Source: Mixophyes australis (lineage: Eukaryota; Chordata; Amphibia; Anura; Limnodynastidae). From it: a DNA stretch of 64,000 bases. The notes beneath the pieces are model-generated. The model had not been told where the DNA came from and did no database searches. It saw only the letters and a program-made list of their open reading frames with translations. This document shows, in pieces, positions 1 through 12,516 of the stretch. The DNA is taken from assembly GCA_036250195.1 (NCBI GenBank), contig JAVHZZ010000003.1, positions 53,249,521 to 53,313,520 of the forward strand. The letters are read 5' to 3'. Numbering within the stretch: position 1 is the stretch's first letter; each line of letters begins with the position of its first letter. The position numbers and the translations under genes are program-made.

Positions 1-77
1 TAAACAGAAGTCATATGGTTCCATCCGGATTGCATGAACCAAATGGGAGGGGGGGGGGGGGGGGGGTCGGATGATTT

Positions 78-1070
78 GTGACCCTAGGGCTATACGTGAC
101 AAATTTCCAGATTATTATTAAAACTTATTTGACTAAATTGTTCAGTACCTTTTTAGGTGGAGAACATTATCCACACTCTATGTTGGAAGCTATGCTCTTG
201 GTTATACCTACAGAGGTCAAAGACCCCACGGATTACCATAATTATCACCCAATCCTCCTATTTAATTTAGACGCAAACATTTATGACAAGGTCTTCACAT
301 CGAGAATAAACCCTCAAGTACTGAATCTGATCAGATGGGCTTTGTAACAAATCATCCGACTCTGGACAATATCAAGCAAACCACCAACATCATTCCTCAT
401 CCCTTAGTGGTCTTCCGGCAAAGGATTGTACTCAAGATTCACTATGTGTGATAGGTGGCCTCCTATCCCCAGGTTTTCAATTGTTTAACAGAACCCACCA
501 TTGATGCCCAATCTTCATACTCACAATGGAACCACTGGCCTACCATATTAAAGGTAACACTAATATTTCAGGAGTTTAAATAGGCAATTGTGAGCATACA
601 TTGGCTATATTTACTTATGGTATAGCCTTGACACTCACTACTTTACCCAACTTATTTAAAAAATTTACACTGTGTCTTGAGTTAGCCAACTTCAAAATGA
701 ATAATAAAAAGATAAACACTTTAATTTACGAGTAACCTACTCGTCCATATCGTTAAACTTCTATAGATTAATTTTAAAGTTGTGCAAGCCCTTAAATATC
801 TCAGGATAGATATTACTGACTCATTGAGCGACCTATGCAAAGCAAACTACACACAGTTGGGTTCATATAGAGGAACATTCAGGATGGACAACCTTAAGCT
901 ACTGTGTTGGGCCCACAACAGGGATAGGGATGGTGAGGCCGATAACAACCTGCTTGTCTTCTTCACATTAGGCCTCTTTACTACCACCTGTCACCACATC
1001 ACTCCCATATTCCATAACCATAACGTTCCACCAGAAGTGTCACTGATGGAATTTAGAACTTGGAAGTAAT
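78..1070 (+). mobile_element. L1-like LINE relic (reverse transcriptase pieces)
   Basis: Decayed plus-strand ORF2 of an L1/Tx1-type LINE. At 78-347 the frame reads VIPTEVKDPTDYHNYHPI then LLFNLDANIYDKV, the start of the reverse transcriptase. The next piece, DQMGFVTNHPTLDNIKQ, is in another frame. At 782-1069 YLRIDITDSLSDL and CKANYTQL match the segment after the RT palm. Between them much of the palm, including the catalytic Y-x-D-D, is missing. Several frameshifts show it is long dead. Confidence 0.8.
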
Positions 1071-1430
1071 GTGTCATATATACACTATGGATGAACTGAT
1101 TATAGATGGAACCTCTTGGACTTTTCAATCAATAGTCTCAATATGGTCTCCCTCATAAAGGAGTGTTCCCTTACAGACAAAATTCCTATTTCCTAAATAA
1201 ATTAAACCTCCTGCCCAACTAATGACATATGAGAGAAGATCCATTGTCACAAAGGGTGTTAGCTCTTGGTTATATTAATTAATCTGTCAATATAGTAAAG
1301 ATACCTATATAAAGAAATGGGAAGATATTTCAATATAGATTGAGTATTATCAGCGCTTCTAAGATCTGCCTCCCAATATGTACACACTAAAGAGGGTTCC
1401 CTCTTTTCTACATATAACAAAATACCAAAC

Positions 1431-2737
1431 ACATCAATGGTGTACATACATTGGGCGCCAATCTTTGAACACAGCAGGATTAAGGTACTTTTCTTCAATA
1501 TAACGACAGTCAGCAATCCTATTCCCTTTGGCTAGAACTCAAAAGAACATAACATAGTGTGGCATGTCTTCAGGGCCGGATTAACCCTAGGGCTAACTGG
1601 GCTACAGCCCAGGGGCCTCGGGCATCCAGGGGGCCCTTGAAAGTGCTCAGCAGCACTATTGATCGGTCGGGGGTGGGGGCGCTCCCGGTGCGATCAATGC
1701 TGCTGAGCACTTTCACTGCGGTCCTGCTCCGGCGCGCTGTAGTCTCCTTACTGAGGAGATCTCTCACGAGTAAAGAGCGTACGATCTCCTCAGTAAAGAG
1801 CGTAGAGTGCGCCGGGGAAGGACTGCAATGCCAGGAGAAGGAGGTAAGTGTCTTGGGGGAGGCTCGGCTTACCAGGGGGGGGGGGGGGGGGGGGGGGGTG
1901 GCTGAGATCACGGGGGGGGGGGGGGGGTGGGGCCCTCACGGGGAATGGAGGCCCCCTTAGCCCAGGGGCCTCCATTCCCTTAATCCAGCCCTGCATGTCT
2001 TAACCACATAATGTCCCCAATATTTGACCACGAAGACTGCATTCAAACACCGTGTGGTTAATGATGTAAAAACACCAACAAACAGCAGGTCTGTGATTCT
2101 TCTGTGACACCTTGACCCCAATAGACATATGCTTACAGTGCTTCCACTTTCAATGAGCCTTCAGATATACATCAAACTCTATTTCCTCCTTCTTTCACTG
2201 GAATATCGCTTTGTTCTCCATAATGCGTACAAGAAAGGCAAAACGAGAAGGATCTAGTGTAATACTTTTTACTTTTTTGTATGAATGTTAAAAATCAATT
2301 TTTCATGAAAAACAAACTTAAAAACAATCCTCAAACAAATATAACAGGGACTCATACCAGATGAAGGCAGAAAACAGGCATTGATGTCAAAAGTCTGCTT
2401 CTATTCCACATCCAGTTGGATCCCTGCTGCCGTGGCAGGATTGTTTTTAAGTTTGTTTTTATGAAAAATCGATTGGTTTTTCACAATCATACAAAAAGTA
2501 AAAAGTATTACACTAGATCCTTCTCGTTTTGCCTTTCTTGTACGCATTATGGAGAACAAAGCGATATTCCAGTGAAAGAAGGAGGAAAATGTGATTAAGA
2601 CATGCCACACTATGTTATGTTCTTTTGAGTTCTAGCCAAAAGGAATAGGATTGCTGACTGTCGTTATAATTAAGAAAAGTGCCTTAATCCTGCTGTGTTC
2701 AAAGATTGGCGCCCAATGTATGTACACCATTGATGTG
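1431..2737. repeat. large imperfect palindrome
   Basis: Two sets of inverted arms share one centre near 2385. The outer arms are 1431-1570 and about 2597-2737 (for example ggtgtacatacattgggcgc against its reverse complement). The inner arms are about 2182-2331 and 2438-2588. The left side is longer because it contains the hAT MITE at 1571-1993 and about 170 bp more at 2010-2180. The loop is about 105 bp. Confidence 0.85.
1571..1993. mobile_element. hAT-type MITE with 8-bp target duplication
   Basis: The terminal inverted repeats are CAGGGCCGGATTAA at the left and the complement of CAGGGCTGGATTAA at the right. An exact 8-bp duplication, CATGTCTT, flanks it at 1563-1570 and 1994-2001. Length is 423 bp, with no transposase. 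Internally it folds into hairpins (1636-1711 and 1748-1799) and carries two long G runs (about 1876-1899 and 1911-1927). The opposite arm of the surrounding palindrome has a single CATGTCTT, the empty site. Confidence 0.93.
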
Positions 2738-3109
2738 CTTGGTAAAGAAATGGGAAGACCTAGGATGTTAAGGGGCTAAGACAGAAGTTCCTCTATGTCC
2801 CCTTGTATGCAGGTTCCATTACTAGGAAGTCTAATTGTGAGCCCCTTTCCCTGGTTTGCTTGGGGCTAATTCCCCTTTTTCTCAAATTAACTTTGGGCGA
2901 AAGTACTAATAGAAGTTTTGATGACTGTAAATTACTTGTGATATAATTAACCAAGAGCAAGGCACGGTATGCTTGGAAAGGATATTCCAGAACAGAATGG
3001 TCAATATGTATCTACCAATCATTAAATCTTAGGACCTGACACATGAATACTCGTCCTGCTATATACAACATCTTACACGTTGAGACATAACTGGGCAGTA
3101 AGGACTTAC

Positions 3110-3213
3110 CTCTATATTTTTAATTTTCAAATTTGAAACCAGATCCCAATTCTCATTGCCATGTTTGTCATAGCCTTGGAAACCAAAACCTGCAGCGTTA
3201 TTGATCGTATCCG
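3110..3213 (-). CDS. MBOAT2: MBOAT2-like acyltransferase, sixth and last exon in window
   Basis: A 104-nt exon. CG completes Ala and 34 codons follow, ending in phase 0 at GAG. The protein reads DTINNAAGFGFQGYDKHG, then NENWDLVSNLKIKNIE. The A-D-x-I-N-N-A-A-G-F-G-F block is one of the most conserved parts of the family. It directly precedes the exon that in relatives holds the Asn of the active site, with the catalytic His exon after that. Neither is in the window, so both should lie before position 1. The acceptor is catctctcctttcag and the donor is gtaagt. Confidence 0.92.
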
Positions 3214-3559
3214 CTGAAAGGAGAGATGTAACAATTGTGTTGTAGCGTTTTTACAGAAGAGAAAAGTGAAACACAAAACTCTGCAGAAGAGAATTGATCT
3301 AATTTCTCTAAAATATATCATATGTGAAAGTATAGCTTAGAACACAAAACTGAATAGCAGTAATTAACCTGTTACCGAGCCTTACACTAGGTCACACATC
3401 TTTACAAATGTTAACCAATATGTGAATACATGAAGAAATGTCTAGCAACCTCCAGCAAGATGGATTTAAGAAGTGCCAGCTTAGTAATGGGTATGCTGGC
3501 TAGTACAGGGTTTTAACTATTAACGTGGGAACATAATGATGACATGAATAATACTTTGG

Positions 3560-4195
3560 TTATGTATTTAATAAGATGAGGAACAATACAGGTGCATTTG
3601 ATATATACGCCCTAGGATTGTGAAACAGCTTGGACGTGAGAATAGCAGAACAAGGCAGAGTGAAAGGTGACCAGTAGATAATGGCCGTGTTGTGGAGAGC
3701 GATGACGGCATTGTTAATTAAGTTGGATATCTCAGGTGGGAGAATGAGTGAGGACATCATGGAGAAGACGGCAGAAAGACGGTCAGTAATGGTAGTGAGA
3801 AGAGGAGGTGACTATTTATGGGGAGGAAATGTAAAGTTTAGAGAAGTATAAAAGAATAGAATGAGGCCAAGCGCTGATCCTTGGGCACCGCATCATAAAG
3901 AGGAAGTGGAGCAGAGGTAGAGTCCTCAAAGAATATTATAGGAGAAGTACGAGAACACAGGCAGGACAGTTTCTTTAAACCAAAAGTTTGGATGAGGAGG
4001 TGGGATCAACTGTGTCAAAGACAGATGACAAGTCTAAGAGTAATAATTAAGAATAATGCTTTGTCCACCCGGTGGTCATTGGAGACCTTATTTATAGAGG
4101 TTTAAATGGAATAAAATAAGCAAAATCCTAATTGTAAGGGATCAAGGAGAGAGTGAGAGAAAATGAATGCTGAGTAAATGTTTAAAGGGATCAGA
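3560..4195 (-). mobile_element. L2-like LINE relic (RT region), antisense
   Basis: On the minus strand, decayed pieces of an L2-type reverse transcriptase appear in order: a segment resembling SHSLLDPLQLGF, one resembling DTVDPT-LL-FGLK, then LPPEISNLINNAVIA near 3660-3760. Many stops and shifts are present. The family call comes from the order of the motifs; the exact subfamily is unknown. Confidence 0.6.
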
Positions 4196-4249
4196 GATGT
4201 ATGCTACGTTCACAGGGATTACCATTACAAGACCAACATATTATACATA

Positions 4250-7225
4250 GGTTACGCTAGATACTCATAGAGAGCACTGATTACCAGGAGGACATGCTAG
4301 ATACACATAGGGAGCACTGATTACCAAGAAGATACGCTACGTACACATAGGGAGCACTGATTACCCGGAGGATATGCTAGATACACATAGGGAGCACTGA
4401 TTACCCGGAGGATATGCTAGATACACATAGGGAGCACTGATTACCAAGAAGATACGCTACGTACACATAGGGAGCACTGATTACCCGGAGGATATGCTAG
4501 ATACATATAGGGAGCACTGATTACCAGGAGGATATGCTAGATACAAATAGGGAGCACTGATTACCAGGAGGACATGCTAGATACACATAGGGAGCACTGA
4601 CTACCAGGAGGATATACTAGATACTCATAGGGAGCACTGATTACCAGGAGGATATGCTAGATACTCATAGGGAGCACTGATTACCAGGAGGATATGCTAG
4701 ATACTCATAGGGAGCACTGATTACCAGGAGGATATGCTAGATACATACAGGGAACACTGATTACCAGGAGGATATGCTAGATACAAATAGGGAGCACTGA
4801 TTACCAGGAGGACATGCTAGATACACATAGGGAGCACTGACTACCAGGAGGATATACTAGATACTCATAGGGAGCACTGATTACCCGGAGGATATGCTAG
4901 ATACATACAGGGAACACTGATTACCAGGAGGATATAGTAGATACTCATAGGGATCACTGATTACCAGGAGGATACGCTAGATACTCATAGGGAGCACTGA
5001 TTACCAGGAGGATATGCTAGATACATACAGGGAACACTGACTGACTACCAGAAGGATATGCTAGATACACATAGGGAGCACTGATTACCAGGAGGACATG
5101 CTAGATACTCATAGGGAGCACTGATTACCAGGAGGATATGCTAGATAAATATAGTGAGCACTGATTACCAGGAGAATATGCTAGATACACATAGGGAGCA
5201 CTGATTACCAGGAGGATACGCTAGATACACATAGGGAGCACTGATTACCAGGAGGATACGCTAGATACACATAGGGAGCACTGATTACCAGGAGGATATG
5301 CTAGATACACATAGGGAACACTGATTACCAGGAGAATATGCTAGATACACATAGGGAGCACTGACTACCAGGAGGATATACTAGATACTCATAGGGAGCA
5401 CTGATTACCAGGAGGATATGCTAGATACTCATAGGGAGCACTGATTACCAGGAGGATATGCTAGATACTCATAGGGAGCACTGATTACCAGGAGGATATG
5501 CTAGATACATACAGGGAACACTGATTACCAGGAGGATATGCTAGATACAAATAGGGAGCACTGATTACCAGGAGGACATGCTAGATACACATAGGGAGCA
5601 CTGACTACCAGGAGGATATACTAGATACTCATAGGGAGCACTGATTACCCGGAGGATATGCTAGATACATACAGGGAACACTGATTACCAGGAGGATATA
5701 GTAGATACTCATAGGGAGCACTGATTACCAGGAGGATATGCTAGATACATACAGGGAACACTGACTGACTACCAGAAGGATATGCTAGATACACATAGGG
5801 AGCACTGATTACCAGGAGGACATGCTAGATACTCATAGGGAGCACTGATTACCAGGAGGATATGCTAGATAAATATAGTGAGCACTGATTACCAGGAGAA
5901 TATGCTAGATACACATAGGGAGCACTGATTACCAGGAGGATACGCTAGATACACATAGGGAGCACTGATTACCAGGAGGATACGCTAGATACACATAGGG
6001 AGCACTGATTACCAGGAGGATATGCTAGATACACATAGGGAACACTGATTACCAGGAGGATATGCTAGATACATATAGGGAGCACTGATTACCAAGAGGA
6101 TACACTACGTACACATAGGGAGCACTGATTACCAGGAGGATATGCTAGATACATATAGGGAGCACTGATTACCAGGAGGATACGCTACGTACACATAGGG
6201 AACACTGATTACCAGGAGGATATGCTAGATATACATAGGGAACAATGACTACCAGGAGAATATGCTAGATACACGTAGGGAACACTGATTACCAGGAGGA
6301 CATGCTAGATACTCATAGGGAGCACTGATTACCAGGAGGATATGCTAGATACATACAGGGAACACTGACTACCAGGAGGATATGCTAGATACACATAGGG
6401 AACACTGACTGACTACCAGAAGGATATGCTAGATACACATAGAGAGCACTGATTACCAGGAGAATATTCTAGATACTCATAGGGAGCACGGATTACCAGC
6501 AGGATATGCTAGATACACATAGGGAGCACTGATTACCAGGAGGATACGCTAGATACACATAGGGAGCACTGATTACCAGGAGGATATGCTAGATACACAT
6601 AGGGAACACTGATTACCAGGAGGATATGCTAGATACATATAGGGAGCACTGATTACCAAGAGGATACGCTACGTACACATAGGGAGCACTGATTACCAGG
6701 AGGATATGCTAGATACACATAGGGAGCACTGATTACCAGGAGGATACGCTAGATACACATAGGGAGCACTGATTACCAGGAGGATATGCTAGATACATAT
6801 AGGGAGCACTGATTACCAGGAGGATACGCTACGTACACATAGGGGACACTGATTACCAGGAGGATATGCTAGATATACATAGGGAACAATGACTACCAGG
6901 AGAATATGCTAGATACACGTAGGGAACACTGATTACCAGGAGGATACGCTAGATAAACATAGGGAGCACTGATTACCAGGAGGATATGCTAGATACATAC
7001 AGGGAACACTGACTACCAGGAGGATATGCTAGATACACATAGGGAACACTGACTGACTACCAGAAGGATATGCTAGATACACATAGAGAGCACTGATTAC
7101 CAGGAGAATATTCTAGATACTCATAGGGAGCACTGATTACCAGGAGGATATGCTAGATACACATAGGGAGCACTGATTACCAGGAGGATACGCTAGATAC
7201 ACATAGGGAGCACTGATAACAAAGA
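4250..7225. repeat. 40-bp minisatellite, about 74 units
   Basis: Direct tandem repeat of a 40-bp unit containing GATTACCAGGAGGATATGCT and AGATACACATAGGGAGCACT, with a few point variants per unit. Four units carry an extra CTGA (GACTGACTACC, near 5036, 5760, 6404 and 7048) and so are 44 bp. Blocks repeat at 724 bp (5031 to 5755) and 644 bp (6399 to 7043), which shows higher-order duplication. Every unit has stops, so it is not coding. Confidence 0.97.
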
Positions 7226-8610
7226 GATATACACATAGGGTTAACTGATAACAGGGAGGATACATTACATATTTAGGTACTAAAATAGAGTCACCTAACT
7301 CATGGGTCCTGGAGAGGAGACAGGGCAATTTAATCAGGGCTCCTAAATGTTGGAGAACTCACATAGGTGGACACAACAGAGAGTTGCCTTGCCCATTGGA
7401 TACAGCTATGTCCACAGAGCGGCTCTATTTCACGTCCACAAAAGACTAAAATTAAACAAATAAACGGTCTGGCAGAAGCACAGAAAGTGCTGACATGTGC
7501 AGAGAAGCAAGGAAGGGAAATCAATGTATTAAGTCGAAGATGCAGAAGAAAATTATCTAACCAATAATGTTGTCTTAAGGTAAACAAAACCTTCCTCCAT
7601 ATCTGCCCAGTCTAACCAGTTCTAGACATGTTTATCCTGGACACTTAAACTACGTCTGACCCCATAACTCACAAAGCACATTTACCTTCATACATCTCCA
7701 CAGAGCAGACAGTTTATAAATAACTAATAATAGTATTAGCAGGTCAGCACGGAGCCCTTACTTTACCTCCTCTAGCAGTTCACACAATACCAACATGACC
7801 TCTCGATACTCCATCCAGGTGGAGTCAACATGGAGATTAAGTCCAACACTAATGACATTTTTCTGCATGACCAGACTGAACATTTTGGAGACAACATCCA
7901 GTGTAACATTCTGCTCAGCTAATCCTTCTTGATGCGGTGGAATATCCCAGTCCTAGTCTCACTTTAAAAGGTCAGATTAATAAAAGCTAAATAAGAAAAA
8001 TGCATAGAACTGTGTGGTGCCTTTCCTTGTATGAAGATGTGGTCTAGCTGTTCTTGATGGATGAGAACTTACACTCCAGTGAGCTGTGCAATGCATGTAC
8101 AGATTAAGTCATTTTCATGACCAGTGATCATGTAGATATGTCACACTGAGCCCTATGGTGCATCCATTCAGAGGATGACACGGATGCACTCTGACAATTG
8201 GATTGTAGTGTTAGCAGCGCTTCCTAACTCTGTTGTACATTTAAAAGCTGTCAACTCAACTCCCACTATCTGTACCTCTCTATGCCAAGAGTCAGTCCTG
8301 TCTATAATACATTTGGTAAAGCTATTAGAGATATTAGTCTATTGTGATATTCTTTTCTTGTATGATACACATTAGCACATTTATAAACCCTGGTAGCCAG
8401 GTAGTGACAAATACTACTGTCGTTATCAGTTGTGGACTGGGATTGTCCAATCAAATAAACAGAAATGTATTCTTAAATGCACAGTGCATATGTAACCCAA
8501 TCATTGTCTTTGGCTGTGGGTAATCCAGGTTGGAGCATATGGAATGGGTATGCATATAACAGGACAACAGCATAGAGAGATTAAGGGCAAAGCTAGATAA
8601 AAATGGGAAT

Positions 8611-9765
8611 ACATGGTACAGGACATGGTGCATTATACAGAACATGGGGCATGGTACTGGACATGGTGCATTATACAGAACATGGGGCATGGTACAGGAC
8701 ATGGTGCATTATACAGAACATGGGGCATGGTACAGGACATGGTGCATTATACAGAACATGGGGCATGATACAGGACATGGTGCATTATAAAGAACATGGG
8801 GCATGGTACTGGACATGGTGCATTATACAGAACATGGGGCATGGTACAGGACATGGTGCATTATACAGAACATGGGGCATGGTACTGGACATGGTGCATT
8901 ATACAGAATATGGGGCATGGTACAGGACATGGTGCATTATACAGAACATGGGACATGGTACAGGACATGGTGCATTATACAGAACATGGGGCATGGTACA
9001 GGACATGGTGCATTATACAGAACATGGGGCATGGTACAGGGCATGGTGCATTATACAGAACATGGGACATGGTACAGGACATGGTGCATTATACAGAACA
9101 TGGGACATGATACAGGACATGGTGCATTATACAGAACATGGGGCATGGTACAGGGCATGGTGCATTATACAGAACATGGGGCATGGTACAGGACATGGGG
9201 CATTATACAGAACATGGGGCATGGTACAGGATGTGGTGCATTATACAGAACATGGGGCATGGTACAGGATGTGGTGCATTATACAGAACATGGGGCATGG
9301 TACAGGATGTGGTGCATTATACAGAACATGGGGCATGATACAGGACATGGTGCATTATACAGAACATGGGGCATGGTACAGGACATGGTGCATTATACAG
9401 AACATGGTGCATTATACAGAACATGGGGCATGATACAGGACATGGAGCATTATACAGAACATGGGGCATGGTACAGGATGTGGTGCATTATACAGAACAT
9501 GCGGCATGGTACTGGACATGGTGCATTATACAGAATATGGGGCATGATACAGGACATGGTGCATTATACAGAACATGGGGCATGGTACAGGACATGGTGC
9601 ATTATACAGAACATGGTGCATTATACAGAACATGGGGCATGATACAGGACATGGAGCATTATACAGAACATGGGGCATGGTACAGGATGTGGTGCATTAT
9701 ACAGAACATGCGGCATGGTACTGGACATGGTGCATTATACAGAATATGGGGCATGGTACAGGCTA
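8611..9765. repeat. 38-bp minisatellite, about 30 units, from a 19-bp ancestor
   Basis: The unit is two related 19-mers, ATGGGGCATGGTACAGGAC and ATGGTGCATTATACAGAAC, identical at 15 of 19 positions. Some places repeat only the second 19-mer (near 9395 and 9604). A block is duplicated with an offset of 209 bp, which is 11 times 19. Since 38 is not a multiple of three and the unit has no stop in any forward frame, all three forward frames stay open. This produces long but meaningless ORFs of up to 279 codons. Confidence 0.96.
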
Positions 9766-10213
9766 ATCATATAAGTGAAAAAGATTTTAATATACAACCG
9801 ATCATGAAAATGGGGAATATTGGAGACAGAGATAAGGGGAAAGGCTAATGAGACGTTAAGATGGAAAAGTAAATAAAGAAACTCATATATTGTAATTTTG
9901 AATATTTTTAATTATAAGATAAAAAAATAACTAAATTATTATAACCATTTTTGCTGAACAGATAAGATGTATTATGTTTTACTAATGTTTCTTGTTTAAC
10001 ATTGACATAAATACAAGTTTAAGGCTATACATTCGGTTTTTAGATCTCCTTAGATGCAGGGATTCCAAAATATAAAACCCCATAAACACTTGTTTGATAT
10101 TGCAGACCTTATAGAAGGGACAGAACAAAAGCTCTCCAGGGTCTAACATTGGAACCCGAATTCACACTTTAGCCACAAGATGGCAATAGTTGTTCATGTT
10201 ACAAGAAACTTAC

Positions 10214-10406
10214 CTAAGGTCCAGGCAAAATAATACTTTGGTCTTGCAGCCATTAGAGACAAGTAAAGATATATGACTCTTGTGGGCACTGATGAGGTTT
10301 CCTGAAAGCGTTCATCGATATTGTACTCTACAGGTAATATCCGTGTAGCAGTCATGTAGAATGCTAAGGAGATAGCACAGACCACAAGTTTATGTATTAC
10401 CACTGT
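10214..10406 (-). CDS. MBOAT2: MBOAT2-like acyltransferase, fifth exon in window
   Basis: A 193-nt exon: 64 codons in phase 0 plus one G. The protein starts TVVIHKLVVCAISLAFYM, a membrane segment. It continues through LPVEYNIDERF, which is diagnostic of MBOAT2 (MBOAT1 differs here), and ends ARPKYYFAWTL. The final G joins CG of the next exon to make Ala. The acceptor has a long pyrimidine run ending ttttttccag, and the donor is gtaagt. No stop or frameshift is present, so this is an intact coding exon. It lies 450 bp from the end of a 38-bp tandem array. Confidence 0.93.
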
Positions 10407-11353
10407 CTGGAAAAAAAAAGAAAAGACAATCTCATCAGTTCGTACTTTTCTGCACTTCGACATACAAAATACAAAGTCCTGAAATTGGGACTGTCCTGTC
10501 TAAATCGGAATGGTTGGGAGGTATGTTCTAGTAATATAAAATGCCACAGTATATATAAAAATGTATGCTGCACAGAAATGCCCATTTTATAACATTCACA
10601 ATGATATATGTATAGTTTTTTTGTTCACAAAAATCCAGAAACTTTTTTTTCCTGATTGAATGTTAAAAATATAAGGAGAATTAATTTTCCTTTCCACTGC
10701 TGAATCCTATAATACCATGTAAAGCACCATAAAATTGTTTTTTTTTTATATACAGCCACTTTGAACCATGTCCAAAGTTACTGCAACCCGAATGACCTGT
10801 CTATTAATCATGATAGGGCTACGCAGCAGTGTTACAGATGTTTACTAAGCAAATATGTGACATAGCTTTTTATGTAAATAATAGGGAAATTACTGTATTT
10901 CGCTGTTATGATGACATCTGACATCCAGTAGAGTACAGTGACTTCTATGAGTTTTACTGACAAACATGTTTACTCTCAAATATAAAGTGCATGCAGCTAC
11001 CAGGCACATGAGTGCACCATGGGAATATTCTCTTTATGTGTGGAAGCAGAGTTATAGCATTTTCCTCACCACCACAGACATTGTATGGGCTGTACCAATA
11101 TCCCTGAACCAGAATCAGTCACACCAGTGAAACAGGATGTATCTTCATGAGTATTGGTCCTGCCCACAAACATGGCTACCGCCATTGTGTGTGGGCAACA
11201 AGGTAAAGGAAAGTCAGCATTGCTAAGTTGCTAGGCAACCATTGTTGGCCTGATATATATTGTCACTGACCCCTTACCGGATATGGATATATATTAAGGC
11301 TCACCAGGCCTTTGCTGACAGGAATCTCTAGATTAGGGGCCCCTCTATATAGT

Positions 11354-11623
11354 ATACTTGCCAACTTCAGGAAGTTGGCGTCTTAGAGATGCCAGGGGGA
11401 GGTGGCTGTGCGGGGGGGAGGGCTCGAAAATCGTGTCATTTTACAAGGGGGGGCAGGGCCAAAATGCTGCGGTTCCCTGAGAATTGGGTCATTTTGGCTC
11501 TAATTCTGCCCACTTCACTAGGAGGTGGGCAGATGCGGGAAACTTCCCTAATCTCCCGGGAGTCCGGGAGACCTACGCGGAATTCGGGAGTCTCCCGGAC
11601 ATTCCGGGAGAGTTAGCAAGTAT
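11354..11623. mobile_element. GC-rich MITE, TTGCCAAC family, copy 1
   Basis: The ends are ATACTTGCCAACT and AGTTAGCAAGTAT, near-perfect inverted termini. The body is rich in CCCGGGAG palindromes. Length is about 270 bp, with no coding capacity. The superfamily is not clear from the ends. Confidence 0.8.
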
Positions 11624-12263
11624 GCGATATATTCACCACCTGACTGTAGAAAATGGAACTTAGTGCCAACATTATTCATAGGGCAGAAACATAACAGAGT
11701 TAGGAAGGTGGAAACCCTGCTACCCTGTCATGTAATACACAATGTGCCGCCATTCAGCAGTGTGCCCTGGGCGATCGCCCCTATCGCACAACCCTAGTTA
11801 CGGCCCCCTGTTCAAGTGTTTCATCTAATGTGGATGAAGAGCTAATCCTTAAATGACAGAAAATGAAAACATGGAATTTAAATAAAAATTATAAAAATGT
11901 TCCAAATCCTACAGTGTGGGCCTGAAAATATCTGCATTACCTACTGCTATTATTAAGTAATTTTTTGTCAATACTGACCTATACACATTGCTGTGTGTAA
12001 CTGTCTCTCCCTGATGTACAGGGTCATTTAAGATCCATTACAGTGTAAAATCCCAGTGAAATGCTCTCCTGTTACATCACGTTCCTGCTGTTCTGCAGAT
12101 GCAGCCAGGATTAAAGGGGAGTGAATGGATTTGCAAGTCCAGAAGGCAGGGTCTGCAGGAGGGGGGGGGGGGGTCGGGGGGTGTGGTTGGAGGAATAATG
12201 GGCGGAGCTGGGAAGGGTGCACCTGGGGTGCAGAAATTAGATTTTACTGGATGGGATTATCTC

Positions 12264-12516
12264 GTACCTGCCAACTTTTTAATGCTCTCCTCTGGGAGGC
12301 GAGGCAAGGTGAGGTGGGGTGGGGTGTATTTACGGAGGGGGTGGGGCTTGGCGAATTGCATAATTTTGCCCAAATGACGAGATTCCATGAGAATTGCGGC
12401 TCTAATCCTGTAGGAGGAGGGCAGATGTGGGAGAATGCCTTACTTCTCCCGGGAGTCTGCGAGACCCACCCGGAGTTCGGGAGTCTGCCGGACATTCCGG
12501 GAGAGATGGCAAGTAT
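12264..12516. mobile_element. GC-rich MITE, TTGCCAAC family, copy 2
   Basis: Starts GTACCTGCCAACTTTTTAA and ends GAGATGGCAAGTAT, with the same CCCGGGAGTCTG and GACATTCCGGGAGAG motifs as copy 1. A G-rich stretch (12160-12185) lies just outside. Confidence 0.75.

Larger units (their letters stand above)
1..3109 (-). other. intron (partial): LINE relic, palindrome, hAT MITE
   Basis: Intron sequence downstream of the last visible exon. It holds a G tract at about 49-66, an L1-like relic (78-1070), a large imperfect inverted repeat (1431-2737) and a hAT MITE (1571-1993). I checked the minus strand for the next expected MBOAT2 exons (the F-x-x-N-W-N-x-Q segment and the W-H-G segment) and found neither. 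In 2740-3100 I see nothing recognisable. Confidence 0.6.
3214..10213 (-). other. intron, 7.0 kb: L2 relic and two minisatellites
   Basis: Contains an antisense L2 relic (3560-4195), the 40-bp array (4250-7225) and the 38-bp array (8611-9765). In 3214-3540, 7270-8600 and 9770-10213 I see no gene or repeat I can name. Tandem repeats make up more than half of this intron. Confidence 0.7.

Noticed and set aside
1559..1996. ORFs of 68-133 codons rich in Gly or Pro
   Set aside because: They are produced by G runs and hairpins of the hAT MITE; the opposite strands overlap each other and no family match is seen.
4250..7225. Possible CRISPR-like array
   Set aside because: The 40-bp units are head-to-tail with no unique spacers, in a vertebrate genome; this is a minisatellite.
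8603..9642. Overlapping ORFs of 276 and 279 codons that look like a repeat protein
   Set aside because: They are a by-product of a stop-free 38-bp tandem unit, open in all forward frames, with no start context, splice signals or known domain, inside an intron of a minus-strand gene.
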